Assembly: GCF_933775445.1 (NCBI RefSeq)
Contig: NC_065877.1
Span: 33,232,001 to 33,296,000, forward strand
DNA from: Argentina anserina
Lineage: Eukaryota; Streptophyta; Magnoliopsida; Rosales; Rosaceae
Direction of reading: 5' to 3'
DNA: 64,000 nt
Part shown: positions 1-12,361 of the stretch, piece after piece
Numbering within the stretch: the first letter of the stretch is position 1
How the letters are laid out: every line of letters begins with the position of its first letter
Translations under genes and position numbers: made by a program
Notes under the pieces: generated by a model
What the model was told of the DNA's origin: nothing
Database searches by the model: none
Seen by the model: only the letters and a program-made list of their open reading frames with translations

Positions 1-1573
1 GTGCAACAGGATTCATTCCAAGAGCAAGCAGTGAACCCAATGCTTCAGCAAATGCATCACGGACAGATGAAACAGGATCCTCAAGGGCCTACTATAAGCA
101 GGGATAAATTGATAAGTAGAGAACTATTACATTAGCATCTGAAAGATAGAAAAAACAATGGCAAAAGTCCAACATGGAAAAATTTGCAAGAAATACATCT
201 ACCTTAACACAGAAAGAGGCTGAATTGTCAAGCTCTCCCACCCCTAAACCCGGTCCTCCAATAATTGCGAATGCCATCAAACATCTTGCAGCAGCAATTC
301 TGACAAGAAATGATTTATCACCAACAGCAAACCGCATGATGAGACGAAAAGCCTCGGTATATGCTGAAGCAGCAGCACTACCACCAGAACCTTCCAAAGC
401 ATTTTGAAGCATATATAAAGCCTCTTGTCTCACAAATTCCTAAATAACATACAATTAAAATCAGAGGTGTAATACAAAAAACAAGGATAAATACCAACAC
501 AAACAAAAAATAGAAAAGATTGCCATCAGCTAACAATATACTTAAATCTGAGTATAGTTTAGTGACCACTTTGTATAAGAAGCAAATTAGTAACTAGGAT
601 GTCCAATTAGTTACCCAAAGATGTTAGGTTCTTTATAGCCATAAGTGATATTATATAAATTATTATTAAAAAAAATCAGCGGGACATATCATAATTCAAA
701 TGCAATATTTTCCAACTGATGCATAGAATCACAAGTACGCTCTATTCTCCCAATTATTTCTTATTGATAATTTTATCCTTTGGGGAATGATGTAGATGAT
801 AGAAAGACAACACCAATCTATAATACAAAAGGAGTCACAGATGTGGTCTAAGTACCTCATGAAATCTGATGAGCTTTGTGGCAATCATAGTCGTCTCACG
901 TAAACCCGACGTGATTCGCCTACCAAAATATCGGTATAATTCTCCTAGGCATTGAGCAGCCCCTACAGTAATGCATTTGAAATAACAATTAAAATTATAT
1001 ATATATATATATAAAGGCCAATGGAGCATAATTCACAAATCTTTCTACATCTTAAACTCATAATTCACTAACTTAATCACGCCTGACAATACGAAACAGC
1101 ATACAAACAATGGTGCCGAATATCTTAAACCATCAATTCTACACTAGAATAGAAACAAAACAAATGCAGCATGAGGTCCAGTGAATTCAACAAACCAGCT
1201 ACTTTGTGAGGATCAGACTTCTTCCCATCAGAAAGAAATCCTTGGAGACTGCTGGCTCTCGAGTATATCGAAATGCTATCTCCCTTGGATATAACCCTGG
1301 CCATGGCCACTGAAGCCAAATGCCTCACCGGCCGCCGAGCTCCGAGAACCAGCAGTGAGTAAAGCGCATCCTCGCATTTCCTCTGCCACAACAAAATCGA
1401 CTCCTGCAAATTCACCATTGCCACACAAACAACATAAAATTTCAAATCCAAATTTCTCACTAGTTCAATCTCAATAGTACGGTGAGGAAAGCTATGAATC
1501 AAAATCCGAAATGCGACTGAGCTAGAAAGCAAAGCAGTGTGAATCTAGTAGCGAGGAGTGTGAGAAGAGTGGA

Positions 1574-1609
<36 letters not shown>

Positions 1610-1784
1610 TGACCTTGGGCTCAACGGCGATGGCGGAGATGAGATCGGAGAGGAGATCGAAGCAGAGGAGAGGCTCCGGTGGCTTCTGGGAGGCGGAGGC
1701 GACTATGGACTCCAACTGCGCGACCAAGACGCCGAACTGAGAGAGCGGGAGGAGGTTATCTTTGAGATTCTTCTTCGCCGCCAT
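1..1784 (-). CDS. SWEETIE: SWEETIE / HEATR5-like HEAT-repeat protein, 5' part of the gene (runs off the left edge)
   Basis: The first five coding exons can be read on the minus strand: 1784-1614, 1403-1196, 962-856, 439-203 and 88-1 (open at the window edge). All junctions are GT-AG and keep frame. The start is the ATG at 1784; an in-frame ATG at 1796 is also possible. The product starts MAAKKNLKDN and has the conserved blocks FGVLVAQLESIVASA, CEDALYSLLVLGARRPVRHL, AAQCLGELYRYFG and FVRQEALYMLQNALEG, which I recognise as the N terminus of plant SWEETIE, the HEATR5 family. HEATR5 proteins are very long alpha-solenoids tied to membrane trafficking; Arabidopsis SWEETIE mutants have altered sugar and trehalose metabolism and growth. 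Only the first 6% or so of a usual ~2,200-residue protein is present, so nothing can be said about the intactness of the rest. Confidence 0.9.
1577..1605. repeat. (GA)n microsatellite in SWEETIE intron 1
   Basis: An almost pure GA run lies a few bases inside the donor of the first intron of the minus-strand gene, so it reads as a CT tract in the pre-mRNA. The 5' leader at about 1800-1825 is also GA/GAA rich. Confidence 0.9.
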
Positions 1785-1915
1785 TAGAGTGATCAAATGA
1801 GGAAGAAGAAGAAGAAGATAGCAGAGAGAGAGGTCTGGGATTTGATCTCAAGCATTTGGTGCAATTAGTAACAGAAGGCAGACAGTTTGTCACTCCAATT
1901 GAGATGCAGAACAAA

Positions 1916-3554
1916 GATGGAGGAGATTAAAGAGTCGAGTCGGGTCGGGTCATACAGGTCCAAGTTCTTTTTCTCACAAAATGGTTTATGACGAAAGTTC
2001 ACTGCGAACTTTCTATACAAAATGGTTTTATGAGGAAATTCACCTATTTATGCTCAAAATCCATTATGAATATCTTCTTATTCTCAACTAAGGAATAAAT
2101 TATCGGTAATAAGAACGGAAATATCAATGATTTAAAATTTTAAATTTTCAGACAAATTTTGATTTTAAAAATAATTAAGTAGATTGATGAAAATTTATAT
2201 AAAAACATGGAAATTTTGAATGAAATTTTGAGAAATGTTTATTTGATCAATTATCTACTATATGTCATAAGAAATTATTATATAACTATTAATTTTATAG
2301 TGAGTTATAGTAATTTGAGGTGAAATAATCGTCGAGCATTATTAAAAATATACTTAATATATATACATGTATTTACCTAAAAGGAGGCTAGCTTATCACA
2401 CCTTATTTACATATAATATATTAAACATAAAAATACATGAGTGATTTATAACCACATAAAGGATCTATGAGGTACAAAATTTCTACTATCTTCATCATGT
2501 ATTTGAGTAAAATTCTAAATATATTGTGAAAAATAGTCATTAAATGATACATCCCATTTCTAATTTCTCATATACCGACTTATATGTCAACCATAGGAGT
2601 CGTAAGTGATTAACTATGAGTTGTAATACTGGTAGTTTTCGTTTGGATCAAACATTTCTCGACTTTGACCATAACCATAGCTTTGTGAAGATTGTGCATC
2701 AGATTGTTTCCATATGTTTTCACTTGATTACATCTCATTAGAGAATAAAATGGTTGATAAGACATGTTGAATTTTCAACATAAGAGTAAGGTTCATCATT
2801 GCTACCTCCTATACCAAAGGGTCTCAATTCCCTTCAACAACTAGTTCGGTTTTATTTCAATTTTAGGTGAATGTTGAGACATGTAATGTAATATATAATA
2901 AAAAGAGTCATATATAACAATAAGTTAGTATAGTAGAGTTGACTATAACTTTGTACTTGCAAAAGGATGGATCAGATGTTTGATTATCCTAACTAGTAAT
3001 TTTTTATTTTATTTGAAGTTGGCTTGACACGTGGCGATATTATGAAAATATCGGGAACCGGATATATCGGGAAATTTCAAAATTTTCCATCAAAAATGTT
3101 TGGTATGTAACAAATATATCCATATGCCGAAAAATGGAAACTTTCACGGAAATATCGAGGAAATTATGAATATTTTAGTCCTTGTTCTCAACCATATCAG
3201 TATATGTCAAAGAGCTCTTTCAAAAACAAGTTAATTGAGACATCTATAGTGAGATAGAGGCTAGGCATGTCGAAAGATTTTTATTATTTGTGAAATGATA
3301 TTTATGGATATTGATGATTTTGAACTAGGATTTCGAGTTTAAAGTGTAGGGTTTAGGTTATTAGAGTATATGTGTAGTTTTAGAACGAAACTCAAAATAG
3401 TCTAACAAAATTGCTTAAATATAATTTTTCTAATTAAATGTTACATGTAAAATTGTGATTGGAATTGTAGACCACGACATTGTCATGTGGTGCTACGGTA
3501 GCACTGAAAAATTTGTCATTTTAGTGAACTACCTAGAGCCCACCATAAGTGGCA
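1916..3554. other. AT-rich intergenic stretch, no gene seen
   Basis: No ORF of note, no splice-linked exons and no RNA gene recognised. The stretch at about 3030-3180 carries repeated 'atatcgggaa' type words that look like decayed transposon sequence, but I could not define ends or a target duplication. It ends in the TGGCA target copy (3550-3554) of the solo LTR. Confidence 0.6.
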
Positions 3555-4183
3555 TGTAACGACCCCAAAATTTCGAGCTTAAAAAAAACTCAAAATTCTA
3601 AAGTCGTTAAACACAAAATAATCTCAATAAATCGAAATCATTAAAGTGTAACAGCGGATCAATTCTGAGTTCTCAATACAACTCAGACAACCAATTATTA
3701 CAACCCAAATTTATAATCCATACATAAAATGGAAATGTAATAATCCTCACAAATCACTCGCAAATCTCACAAATAAAATTACACAAATTCTCACACACAA
3801 TCCACACTAAAAACCTCACCGCAAGTAGGATATGAACGACTTCGAGCCTCTGTAGTCGTCACTCAACCTCCACTAATCAGCACCTGCGGAATTATCCCCT
3901 ACACCATCGAATTGGTGCACCGGGATTGTAAACACAAACCCGGTAAGCTTATAGCTCGTATGAGTAAAATCAAATATAATTCGCATATCAAATTATACGA
4001 AAGATCACAAAACAACAAAAATAAATGCCCTCATGAGTCAATGGACAGCCCATCTGATTGTCCCAAAGAATATGAAATGAAACGCTCATGAGAAAATTAA
4101 GTAACCCTTCTGGTTACCCAATGCATTTATAATACGGGTACCAAGAACGCTGGTACACATCTGTTACCCCTCTCGTAATACAC

Positions 4184-4367
4184 CGCTGATATTGGATAGC
4201 CACCCGCTACCCACATCCAAACAATCTGAGTACCCATGAGCAGATAACCACCTGTTACCTCACATGCAGTACTACGCTGATATTAGGTAACCACCCGCTA
4301 CCCAACATCCAAAACAATCTGAGTACTCATGAGTAGATAACCACCCGTTACCTCACATGAAGTACTA
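4184..4367. repeat. Two-copy tandem repeat, period about 91 bp
   Basis: Both copies start cgctgatatt and carry the words accacccgctaccc, aacaatctgagtac and acctcacatg in the same order. They lie within the solo LTR. Confidence 0.85.
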
Positions 4368-5142
4368 TGGCTGACAGACTAGAGCTCTAACTGTATCGTA
4401 ACTTTCGCCCGGCCAAGGCTAGGTTCCGACTTGCCAAACATGTACAATAATCTCACATCATATTGTACTAAATCACGTCCAAAGACAATTTAACTTTTTA
4501 ACAAACTCAATGTTAAACTCACGCACAATAATCACACATCATATTGTACGTTTCAAAATTATGCTCGTTATCATCGCAATAAAACTCATAACAGTATATT
4601 ATATAGGAAACTATATATATTCATACTTATTTACCATTTATACAATATATATATAGTTTACTATATCCTATACATGTCATATTTCACAAACACATGCTCA
4701 ATACACAATTTCTCGTCATTGAAATGACCGTTTCTAATGAATTAATAACAGTACATAACATAATGAACTATATATATATATATATTTATTACCATTTATA
4801 CAATATATATGTAGTCCACTATATTGTATACATGTTTGTAATTCATTATTAAATACCCTTGCAAAATATTGAATCACCGCGAGGGTAGATTCGTAAATAC
4901 GTGAGATTTTACTCACCTTATCGACTCGAGCGTAATTCCACAATTCCCGATGATAATTCATTTCCTCGATTTAATGATCACCTTGAAAATATAAGAAAAG
5001 AATTTAGAATCGTTTCGTAAACCTTTAAATGCCGAAACAGTAATAATCGGTTACTGTTCAGCAATTTCCGGTTTTACGAAATTACTATTCAGCGTTACTG
5101 TTCACTGTTACTATTCACGGTTACTGTACAAATATACGATTT

Positions 5143-5400
5143 ATATGTATTTCTGTACGTATAAATATTATATATGTATTTATGTACGTATAAATATTAT
5201 ATATGTATTTATGTACGTATAAATATTAATACGTATTTATGTACGTATAAATATTAATACATATTTCTGTACGTATAAATATTATATACATATTTCTGTA
5301 CGTATAAATATTATATACATATTTCTGTACGTATAAATATTATATATGTATTTCTGTACGTATAAATATTAATACGTATTTTTGTACGTATACGTACTAT
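5143..5400. repeat. Tandem array of a 28-29 bp unit in the solo LTR
   Basis: About nine copies of a unit built on tgtacgtataaatatt followed by a variable atatatgta/aatacgta/atatacata spacer. The conserved core tgtacgtataaata contains a TACGTA palindrome. Confidence 0.9.
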
Positions 5401-6626
5401 TTAAATGTAAATACAATCTCAGTAAATAAAATTTACTAATTACCTTTTACAAATTACTTTTTACATTTACTGAAAGTAATTACATTTACCGTAGTAAATA
5501 AAAGTTACATTTACATTTAAGTAAATTACCAAAATACCCCTATCGGAAAACATTGTCACACCGCCGCACGTGGCGGCGCGTGGGGTACACGCGCCACCTC
5601 CGGCAGGCCGCGCGTGGGGCCCACGCGCCGAGCCCAAAACCGGCGCGTGTGATGTCACCACCACCCCAAAACCCTCCTCCTTTCTCCCCTCTTCCTTCCT
5701 CCGATCCTAGGCAGCCCCTACGCCACCCCACTCCTCCACACGCTCCGCCTAAGGCGGCGGCATCCCTAACTCTCCTCCTCCTCCGATCCTCCATCAATTC
5801 ACCTCCGATTCAAACCAAATTCACAACAACAATCAACACAACCAAATAAAATCAAGCCCTCACCTAATCGACATCTCGATAGCCTCGGAATCAATCGTGT
5901 TTGAGTCAAGATGAGGTGAGGTGCGGCGTTTGGTTCCCCTCCGATTGTAGGTGGTGCCAAGTAGGAGATGCAGCGGCGATGACGATGCGTGACGATGACG
6001 ATGACGATGCGTGATGCAGCGGCGATGCTCGTGGCAGTGAGGCACGGTGCGGGGGAGCTCGGGGTTGCTTGCTGCGGAGCTCGCAAGGCCGTAGGAGCGG
6101 CGGTGCAAGCCTCGAAGGACAGGGGCGGAGATCGGAGAGGGAGATCGACTCGAGGGAGAGATCAACCCGAGAGAGCGAGAGAGAGAGAGAGCTCAGGAGG
6201 AAGAAAGGAAAGAGAGAGAGAAACAGAGAGGGGCGGCGGAAGAGAGAGAAGAGAGAAGAGGGTTTCTGAAAATAGAAACCCTACTTCACAAAATGTCCTT
6301 TTATACCCCCTTAAAATCGGAAACTATCTTCCGTCAATAATAACTTTTACATACAACGTCCGATTCGAACGCGTCACATATCCACGAACTCGTATCGACG
6401 AGCTCTACAACTTTCGTGAAGAAAGTTTTCACAACCGAGCGACGGAATAAAAGTCGATAAATTCGTTCGGAAACGTAATGTTTTCTTATTAAACGTTCTC
6501 GGAACATTTCCGTTTCCGTTTCATAAAGTTTGCAAACAATCAATTTCCTTTTTATTGAATTTCATAACTTTATAGAATTCAATTCAATTCAATATCGTTT
6601 CAAAAATCTAGGGTTATTACATGGCA

Positions 6627-8313
6627 ATTGGCAAATGATGTGACATAGCCAAGTTATCAATACAAAAAGTAGTTAGAAGTTTTTATGTGTTTTTCAACAT
6701 CTCGCGTTCTTCAAAAACGATGAAAACGTCATATTGGTGTTTTTTAACATCTCACATTCTTCAAAAACGAGAAAACATCATATTGGTGTTTTCCAAACTT
6801 ACTCATAAATTCCGAGTTGTACTCAGTAAATTGAATTTTTCATTTTTGAAAGAAGCCAACTAAGAGTGTATTTTTGGATTTATAATACAGAAAACCGTTT
6901 TATGAAACAGTACTAAACACACCCTTATCTCCTCTCCTCCTCTCAACCGTACCTTCTCAACCGCTCTTTAATTAATTGATCAATACCTTCTCAATCCGAT
7001 TTCGTTTTCCTCGCAAGCATGGTTGATAGAAGCTTTCCCATTGTAATTGTTCATAGTCCTTTTTCCTCTTGATTATGAGATTAGGGTTTAGGAGAGGGTG
7101 ACTGTGATTTATATATAGAAATTGGTAGCGGCGGGGATTAACCCCTCTTCATGATTGATCAAAACCGTTTTCATCTGATTTCGTTTTCCTCAAAAGTATT
7201 GTTAACATAAATTCTTTCCATTAATCCAATTATCATTAGATTTTATTTTGTGTTCTCGAGTATTAAATCACATACGAAAATCATATATGGAATTAGGGTT
7301 TAAGAGGAGAATGTGAAATTGATCTATAGGAGTTGATGAGGTAATTCAAAAATAGGAAGGGGGGAGAAGAAGAGAGTTGTTGTTGAAGAGGAGGTTGAAA
7401 AGATGTTGTTTAATTTAAGTGTTCTCGAGAGCTATGCTTGAGACTTGAGAGAACGGATGAGGATTCTCAAGAAGAGAATTGATGAAGATGAAGTTATAAC
7501 AAAATGAAAATGTTAACACCTCCCCTTGGCGGGGTAATTTCCCCTCGTTTCGACCACCAGGCCTACTGGAGCTGACCCATAAAGGCAAGGCGCTGACTCG
7601 ATAGGTCAAGTCATCTTGCCTCCGACTCAGCCACCGCCATTAACACCGCCCAAAGTAGCTCGCTTCCCCCAATGCACCTATAAAAACAACCAGAAACCTC
7701 TCCAAAAAAGGTAATGTATTCCTAAGTCCTTAACCTATGAACTTGAGTTCCGACACATAATCTAACTTAAAACTTTGGAGAGTCATAGGCCGGCGGACCG
7801 CTGACCCGTGACTTTAACCTCGAGTTTTGTACATGTTGTACAGACCAAAGAGCTGGGATACAAGTTGCGTGAACAAGAACCCCGTATTTTGTATCCGCAA
7901 GAGAAACCCAAATCAAATTGTAATTAAGAAAATAGGAAGGAAAAATGTAAATATGAAAACTAAAAATTATGATTTGATGGCTTGGTTATGCCACATCATT
8001 TGCCACATAAAGTGGGATCCAGGTGGTTCACCAAAATGTGGTTCACCTAGCATTAATCTATTGAAACTTAGTATAGTATTACTATGAGTCAATATTTAAG
8101 TTTTAAGCTTGGAACCCTTAGTGGAGTATTGTAATAGACATTCACATGTACAGAAATACAGGTTGTAGTGTCTAAATACAATGAAAATGTACGTACATAA
8201 AAGCTCAACTCCAATTACAGTTTAGAAAAGCAAACTGCATATTACATCCATGTAATTACATATTTTTCAATTATATATATTCATGCTTTGACTAGTTAGT
8301 AACTAGCTACTGA
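6627..8313. other. Intergenic stretch with small direct duplications, no gene seen
   Basis: Contains two direct duplications: a ~65-bp pair at about 6690-6800 (shared ttcaaaaacga and catattggtgtttt) and a longer pair at about 6970-7130 and 7155-7330 (shared gatttcgttttcctc and attagggttta). ORFs here are short and without recognisable domains. The 3' flank of the carboxylesterase lies at the right end. Confidence 0.6.
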
Positions 8314-9342
8314 TCACCGGTTTATGAAAGCCTTGACGTGAGACACTAATTCTTGGGTCCTGGGATGAGAGAGCTGAGAGTTCTGCAGAACTTGAAATGC
8401 ATGGCCAACCCCTTTAGACATAACTGTTTCCACCTTTTTCCCCAAACTAGTCAAAGCATTGCACAGCTCCAAATTCCTATCCTTCAATATATCCAACTCT
8501 GATATGCACACCATTATGGGTGGGATTCTCAAATCCCTCAACTTGGCCACACCATTTGCCAAGGGATTGCACCATGGATGGTCTCGGTTGGCCCCCAACG
8601 GCAGTGACAGTCGCCAATACACATCGGAGTTTGATAGAGTCAGTGCAGAGTGTGGTGGCTGAGTCGCATATTTTTCAGACCAAGTACGTGCTTCACCTCC
8701 AAAAAAAGGTTGGATCAAAACAGTACCTTTGAGATGCAACGGCTTCAAGTGTTCATTTGATAACCGGGTGGTGACATTGTAGGCTATGTTAGCCCCTGCA
8801 CTGTCACCACTTATGAACAAGCTCGCGAGTTTGCACCGATTTAACCACCATTTTTGCTCAAGACTGCCACTTAGAGCTTGTTGTTTCACCCACATAACAG
8901 CATTGACACCATCATCATAGGCAGCAGGGAGGCGGCTCTCAGGGGCTAAACGATAATTCACAGAGATGATGATACAGCTTGCTTTACAAGCAAGGTTGAT
9001 GAGGAAATCATGGTAGCAGCTCCAAGCAGCAGAGCCAACACAGAAGCCTCCACCATGAAAGTAAACAAGCACTGGGAGGTTGTTGCCCCCGGGATGGCTG
9101 GGAACGTAAACACGAGCCCACAAGTTGGAAAATCTGTCAATGACAACATCTCTAGCTGTTGCAGAAGTGCAAGGGACACTAGGGATAATTGAAGGCCTTT
9201 CTATGTATCCATTTTTGTGGACTCTGATAAGGCCTTCAATTTCTTCAACAACAGCTCCATGTTGATGACTATGGTTGTTGGCTGCTTGGAGATTAGGCCT
9301 TGGATCGAAAGACATGGTTGCCATTGATCTTCTAAATCTCAT
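8314..9342 (-). CDS. CXE17: Carboxylesterase, CXE17/GID1-like alpha/beta hydrolase, intronless
   Basis: A single 342-residue ORF. The plant CXE (hormone-sensitive lipase type) signature is complete: oxyanion-hole HGGG at 96-99, nucleophile elbow GDSAG with Ser181, the acid Asp284 in SELDILKD and His314 in GVGHAF. SVNYRLAPE at 127-135 is the usual strand following the HGGG. Plant CXEs hydrolyse small esters in the cytosol; GID1 gibberellin receptors share the fold but have lost the catalytic His, which is kept here, so this is an enzyme rather than a receptor. The natural substrate is not predictable. ATGs at 9342 and 9324 are both possible starts; a TATA box lies about 60 bp upstream. The nearby CMC1, 14-3-3 and RCC1 genes match the neighbours of CXE17 in Arabidopsis as I remember them, which is the reason for the symbol. 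Confidence 0.9.
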   Translation of the reverse strand: MRFRRSMATMSFDPRPNLQAANNHSHQHGAVVEEIEGLIRVHKNGYIERPSIIPSVPCTSATARDVVIDRFSNLWARVYVPSHPGGNNLPVLVYFHGGGFCVGSAAWSCYHDFLINLACKASCIIISVNYRLAPESRLPAAYDDGVNAVMWVKQQALSGSLEQKWWLNRCKLASLFISGDSAGANIAYNVTTRLSNEHLKPLHLKGTVLIQPFFGGEARTWSEKYATQPPHSALTLSNSDVYWRLSLPLGANRDHPWCNPLANGVAKLRDLRIPPIMVCISELDILKDRNLELCNALTSLGKKVETVMSKGVGHAFQVLQNSQLSHPRTQELVSHVKAFINR

Positions 9343-9402
9343 GCAATGCAGTAATGTATTGGTCTTTGTGGTGTGGGTGATAATCTGAGTGCCTTGAAGC
9401 TC

Positions 9403-9411
9403 TTTATATAG
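9403..9411 (-). promoter_or_regulatory. TATA box of the carboxylesterase gene
   Basis: On the minus strand this reads CTATATAAAG. Transcription would start about 30 bp downstream, giving a very short 5' leader before the ATG at 9342. Confidence 0.7.
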
Positions 9412-12361
9412 AAGATCACATAAGGCCAGCTCTAGCTCATTGGCAGAGAAAGCTTTTTCATTTCATATCTCTTTATCTGACAGGTGGACTTTGAAATCAG
9501 CATATGCTGTCATTGCTGATTCTTATATATGTGAGTTATCTAGTTGACCTTTGGTCACTGAAAATCAGTTATTCACCATGACTAATGCTATATACCAATT
9601 TATTCATCTCTCAGATTTGACCAGCATGAACCATGATAAACTATCACAATGTTAACAACTTGCAGAAGCATGGATAGGCATATCCAGATGAACTCATGAG
9701 CCAGCAACTTGTCCAGAACATCCCATCAATCAGTCATCCCCTCGCGCGAAATCGAAAAAGTTTTTATGAAGATAATGAAATTATCTGGAAAGTCAACATG
9801 TGATGAAACTTTCATCAGGCTGCTGTGATTTATGCTTTCCAGAATCTAAATATTCCTTTGCCATTTAATTTTGTTTTTTGCTAATTAGATTGAAGCATCA
9901 TCATTTAATCCCTTAGTGTTTTTATAATTTATCTGGAAATCTAAGACATATTCATTATCTTATCAGTTTGTAGAATTATCTAATCAAACCTTGTCCAGCA
10001 TGTGGTTTTGCGAATGCACAGTTGCATGAAGATTTCGATTTTGATATGAATATTCTTAAAACGCTAAAAAACATGCATCATGTCAATGTATAGTCAACTT
10101 TATTATATTCTTCATATATCTTATTATCTTCTCACTTGCTTTTTGACATTACATGCTCAACTTATTCCATCTTCTTTTGATACTCTATTTCTCCATAAAT
10201 ATCTATCTGCAGCCCCAAAATAAGAACACAGTTTATCTCTGTACCCTGTACAACTTGTCCAGAAAAGGAAAAAAAAAAAGGATCAATAGAGCATGAAAAT
10301 GGAAGGAATAATCAACCATGTGCTGCTGATGTGCAAGAAAATTCTGTAATAAGGATTTTGTTCTCTGAAAATATTGTACTTGCCTCAGAATATTTGGCTT
10401 CCGTCCATATCGATCTCTCAGCACGTCATTATTCTTCCACAAAGATATAGTACTGCCAGTCCCACAGAAAAAGCCAATTTCGACGACAACATTAGTAAGC
10501 AATTAGAACCATAATGCTGTGTTCATGTACAATGCTATGTGTGCTATCAGTTTTTTTATTTACTTTTCTTTCTCTATAGAAAAGCTACCTAACTTTGGTC
10601 AATATGAAATGAATTTTGCACTGCATTTACACATTCAGGAACTGGGATAACTTTCTTAAAAGGCAGGACATGAGCATTGTCTTAAAAATGCAGTATTAGG
10701 TCGGTTTTAACGGAAATATTATATACCAAACTATGACCACATTCATAATTGATAGTGTTTATTTAAAACAGCAGACAATATGATCCCTCCAGGGAATCTA
10801 TAATTCTAAAGAATCAAGGATCTTTTGTCGACAGACTATTGAATTGGTGCCTGGTCATATATATTGTGCTTGATACAAGTCCCCTACATATGCATGAATG
10901 TGATGGATAAAGTTACAGATTCTTCCAACCTGAAATCCCAGACAGTGACTAGTCTTTCAATACCAATTGACAGATGCAATAATGCGTATGGGGTACTACC
11001 ATCCATCTTTTTATCTCTAAAATATTCTTCCTTGTCTTCCTTTTGACCGCTCCACCATGCAATGACCAGATGAGTCACAAGCTAGCTGAACATCTGAACC
11101 CAGCTGCAAATACAGGAGCAAGAAACATTATTGCAGTACAATTCGCAAGAATGCTTTTGAACTTCGTTCCAGAAAATGACCAATAACATTGACATTGATA
11201 GGGCCTTGACAAAAGAGATGATACAAACGCTTAAATCGATTCTTAATCAATTTCAATTCTCTTGTCTCAATTTAAGCTTGATCAGTAAATTGAGATAGGA
11301 GTCTGTTTAGCAATGCTTAGACAATGCAAGCAACAGCAGTAAATTAATAATCACAAAAATGATATTTGACATACATAGATATAGAGCACTAAAGTTGTAA
11401 CTAACAAGTTAAGCTCCTATACCAGTGGATAGAGTTTAGATGCACCAGTTTCAAATGTTGTAAATTTCAAACAGATTGGTTACTACTTACTAACTACGAA
11501 CACATAGTGCTCTTTGTCCTCCATCTGATCAAATGATCATAAAATTACCAGACAAGGATGCTAGGTCTCAACTACCTAAGGGAAGTTAGCATACTGTTGA
11601 GGTAGAAACTTCTTAGAATACCTGCAATTATAGATGTCATTCTCCCTGTTTGAAGTCTTTACTGTGTTATAAACTTCGCCTACTGCAAAAGCAAATTGTG
11701 GCTTAAGGTGTATAGTTCAGAAATTTGAGCTTTATCCTGCACATATGTGACCGACCCTGAGGATGTTGGAGCTTTTGAAGTTGCAGCCAGAAACTTTTGT
11801 AAATGAAATCGAGAAAACTGTGAGAATCTTATGTAGAATACATCTGATCTGCTGAAAGGTTATGCGTTTTTACTACTGGGTTTTGCTTTCAACGTGATAT
11901 AAGATATTTAGGTTGCTTGTGAAACAAAACAATATTTGAAATGCTAAATTTTGCTATTACTCTGATATTTTCCGGTATCAGTTGCTCCAAATGAAGTTAG
12001 CATGGAAAAATGTATTTCACACTTCTAAAAAAAATCCAATGTTGATTCAAGTTCATCACACAGATGATGATACCAATGTGCAAGAGAAAAGAGTCTCTGT
12101 CTAGCCTGCAAGACCAAATTTCATATCCATATTTCGACATGATTCTAAATACAAACAGTATTGGCCAGTCATTCTTCCAAGATAGAGAATCTCGCAAGCC
12201 TGGACAGCTATTGCACCACGGCTGATATCAATATAACACAACTGATGAATAGTTGAAATATGAACCGATGAGTGACTAAAATGCAGCATAACCAGTATCA
12301 GGAAAACATTAAAAATATTCAGCTTAACAACAAACTCAGTGCTAACTGTGTCGTCTATAAC
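9412..12361. other. Long stretch without an assignable gene
   Basis: No recognised domain. Minus-strand ORF pieces at 10233-10502 and 12101-12289 have some exon-like edges, but I could not link them into one frame or name a family. They may be remains of a decayed gene or chance. Confidence 0.4.

Larger units (their letters stand above)
3555..6621. mobile_element. Large solo LTR (3,067 bp) with 5-bp target duplication
   Basis: The element begins TGTAACGACCC and ends GGGTTATTACA. These ends are a near-perfect short inverted repeat with the TG...CA termini of LTRs. It is flanked by perfect 5-bp direct repeats TGGCA (3550-3554 and 6622-6626). There is no second LTR, primer-binding site or gag-pol inside, which fits a solo LTR left by unequal recombination; this end sequence and length resemble Ty3/Gypsy LTRs (family knowledge). 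It holds a GC-rich block (about 5560-6150), a GA-rich block (about 6170-6270), two tandem-repeat arrays and a GGGTTTC/GAAACCC hairpin at about 6260-6281. Proline- or arginine-rich ORFs in the GC-rich block look like composition artefacts. Orientation is not determined. Confidence 0.85.

Noticed and set aside
2080..3200. Possible degenerate DNA transposon (similar 'gaaatatc' words near both ends)
   Set aside because: No convincing inverted ends or target duplication could be defined.
5989..6450. 153-codon plus-strand ORF (and overlapping Arg/Glu-rich ORFs at 5540-6270)
   Set aside because: Low-complexity product of the GC- and GA-rich part of the solo LTR; several frames are open at once and no domain is visible.
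10233..10502. Minus-strand ORF with a GCGTGST-like stretch (FFCGTGSTI) suggestive of a methyltransferase motif I
   Set aside because: No other methyltransferase motif, and no in-frame neighbours could be linked.
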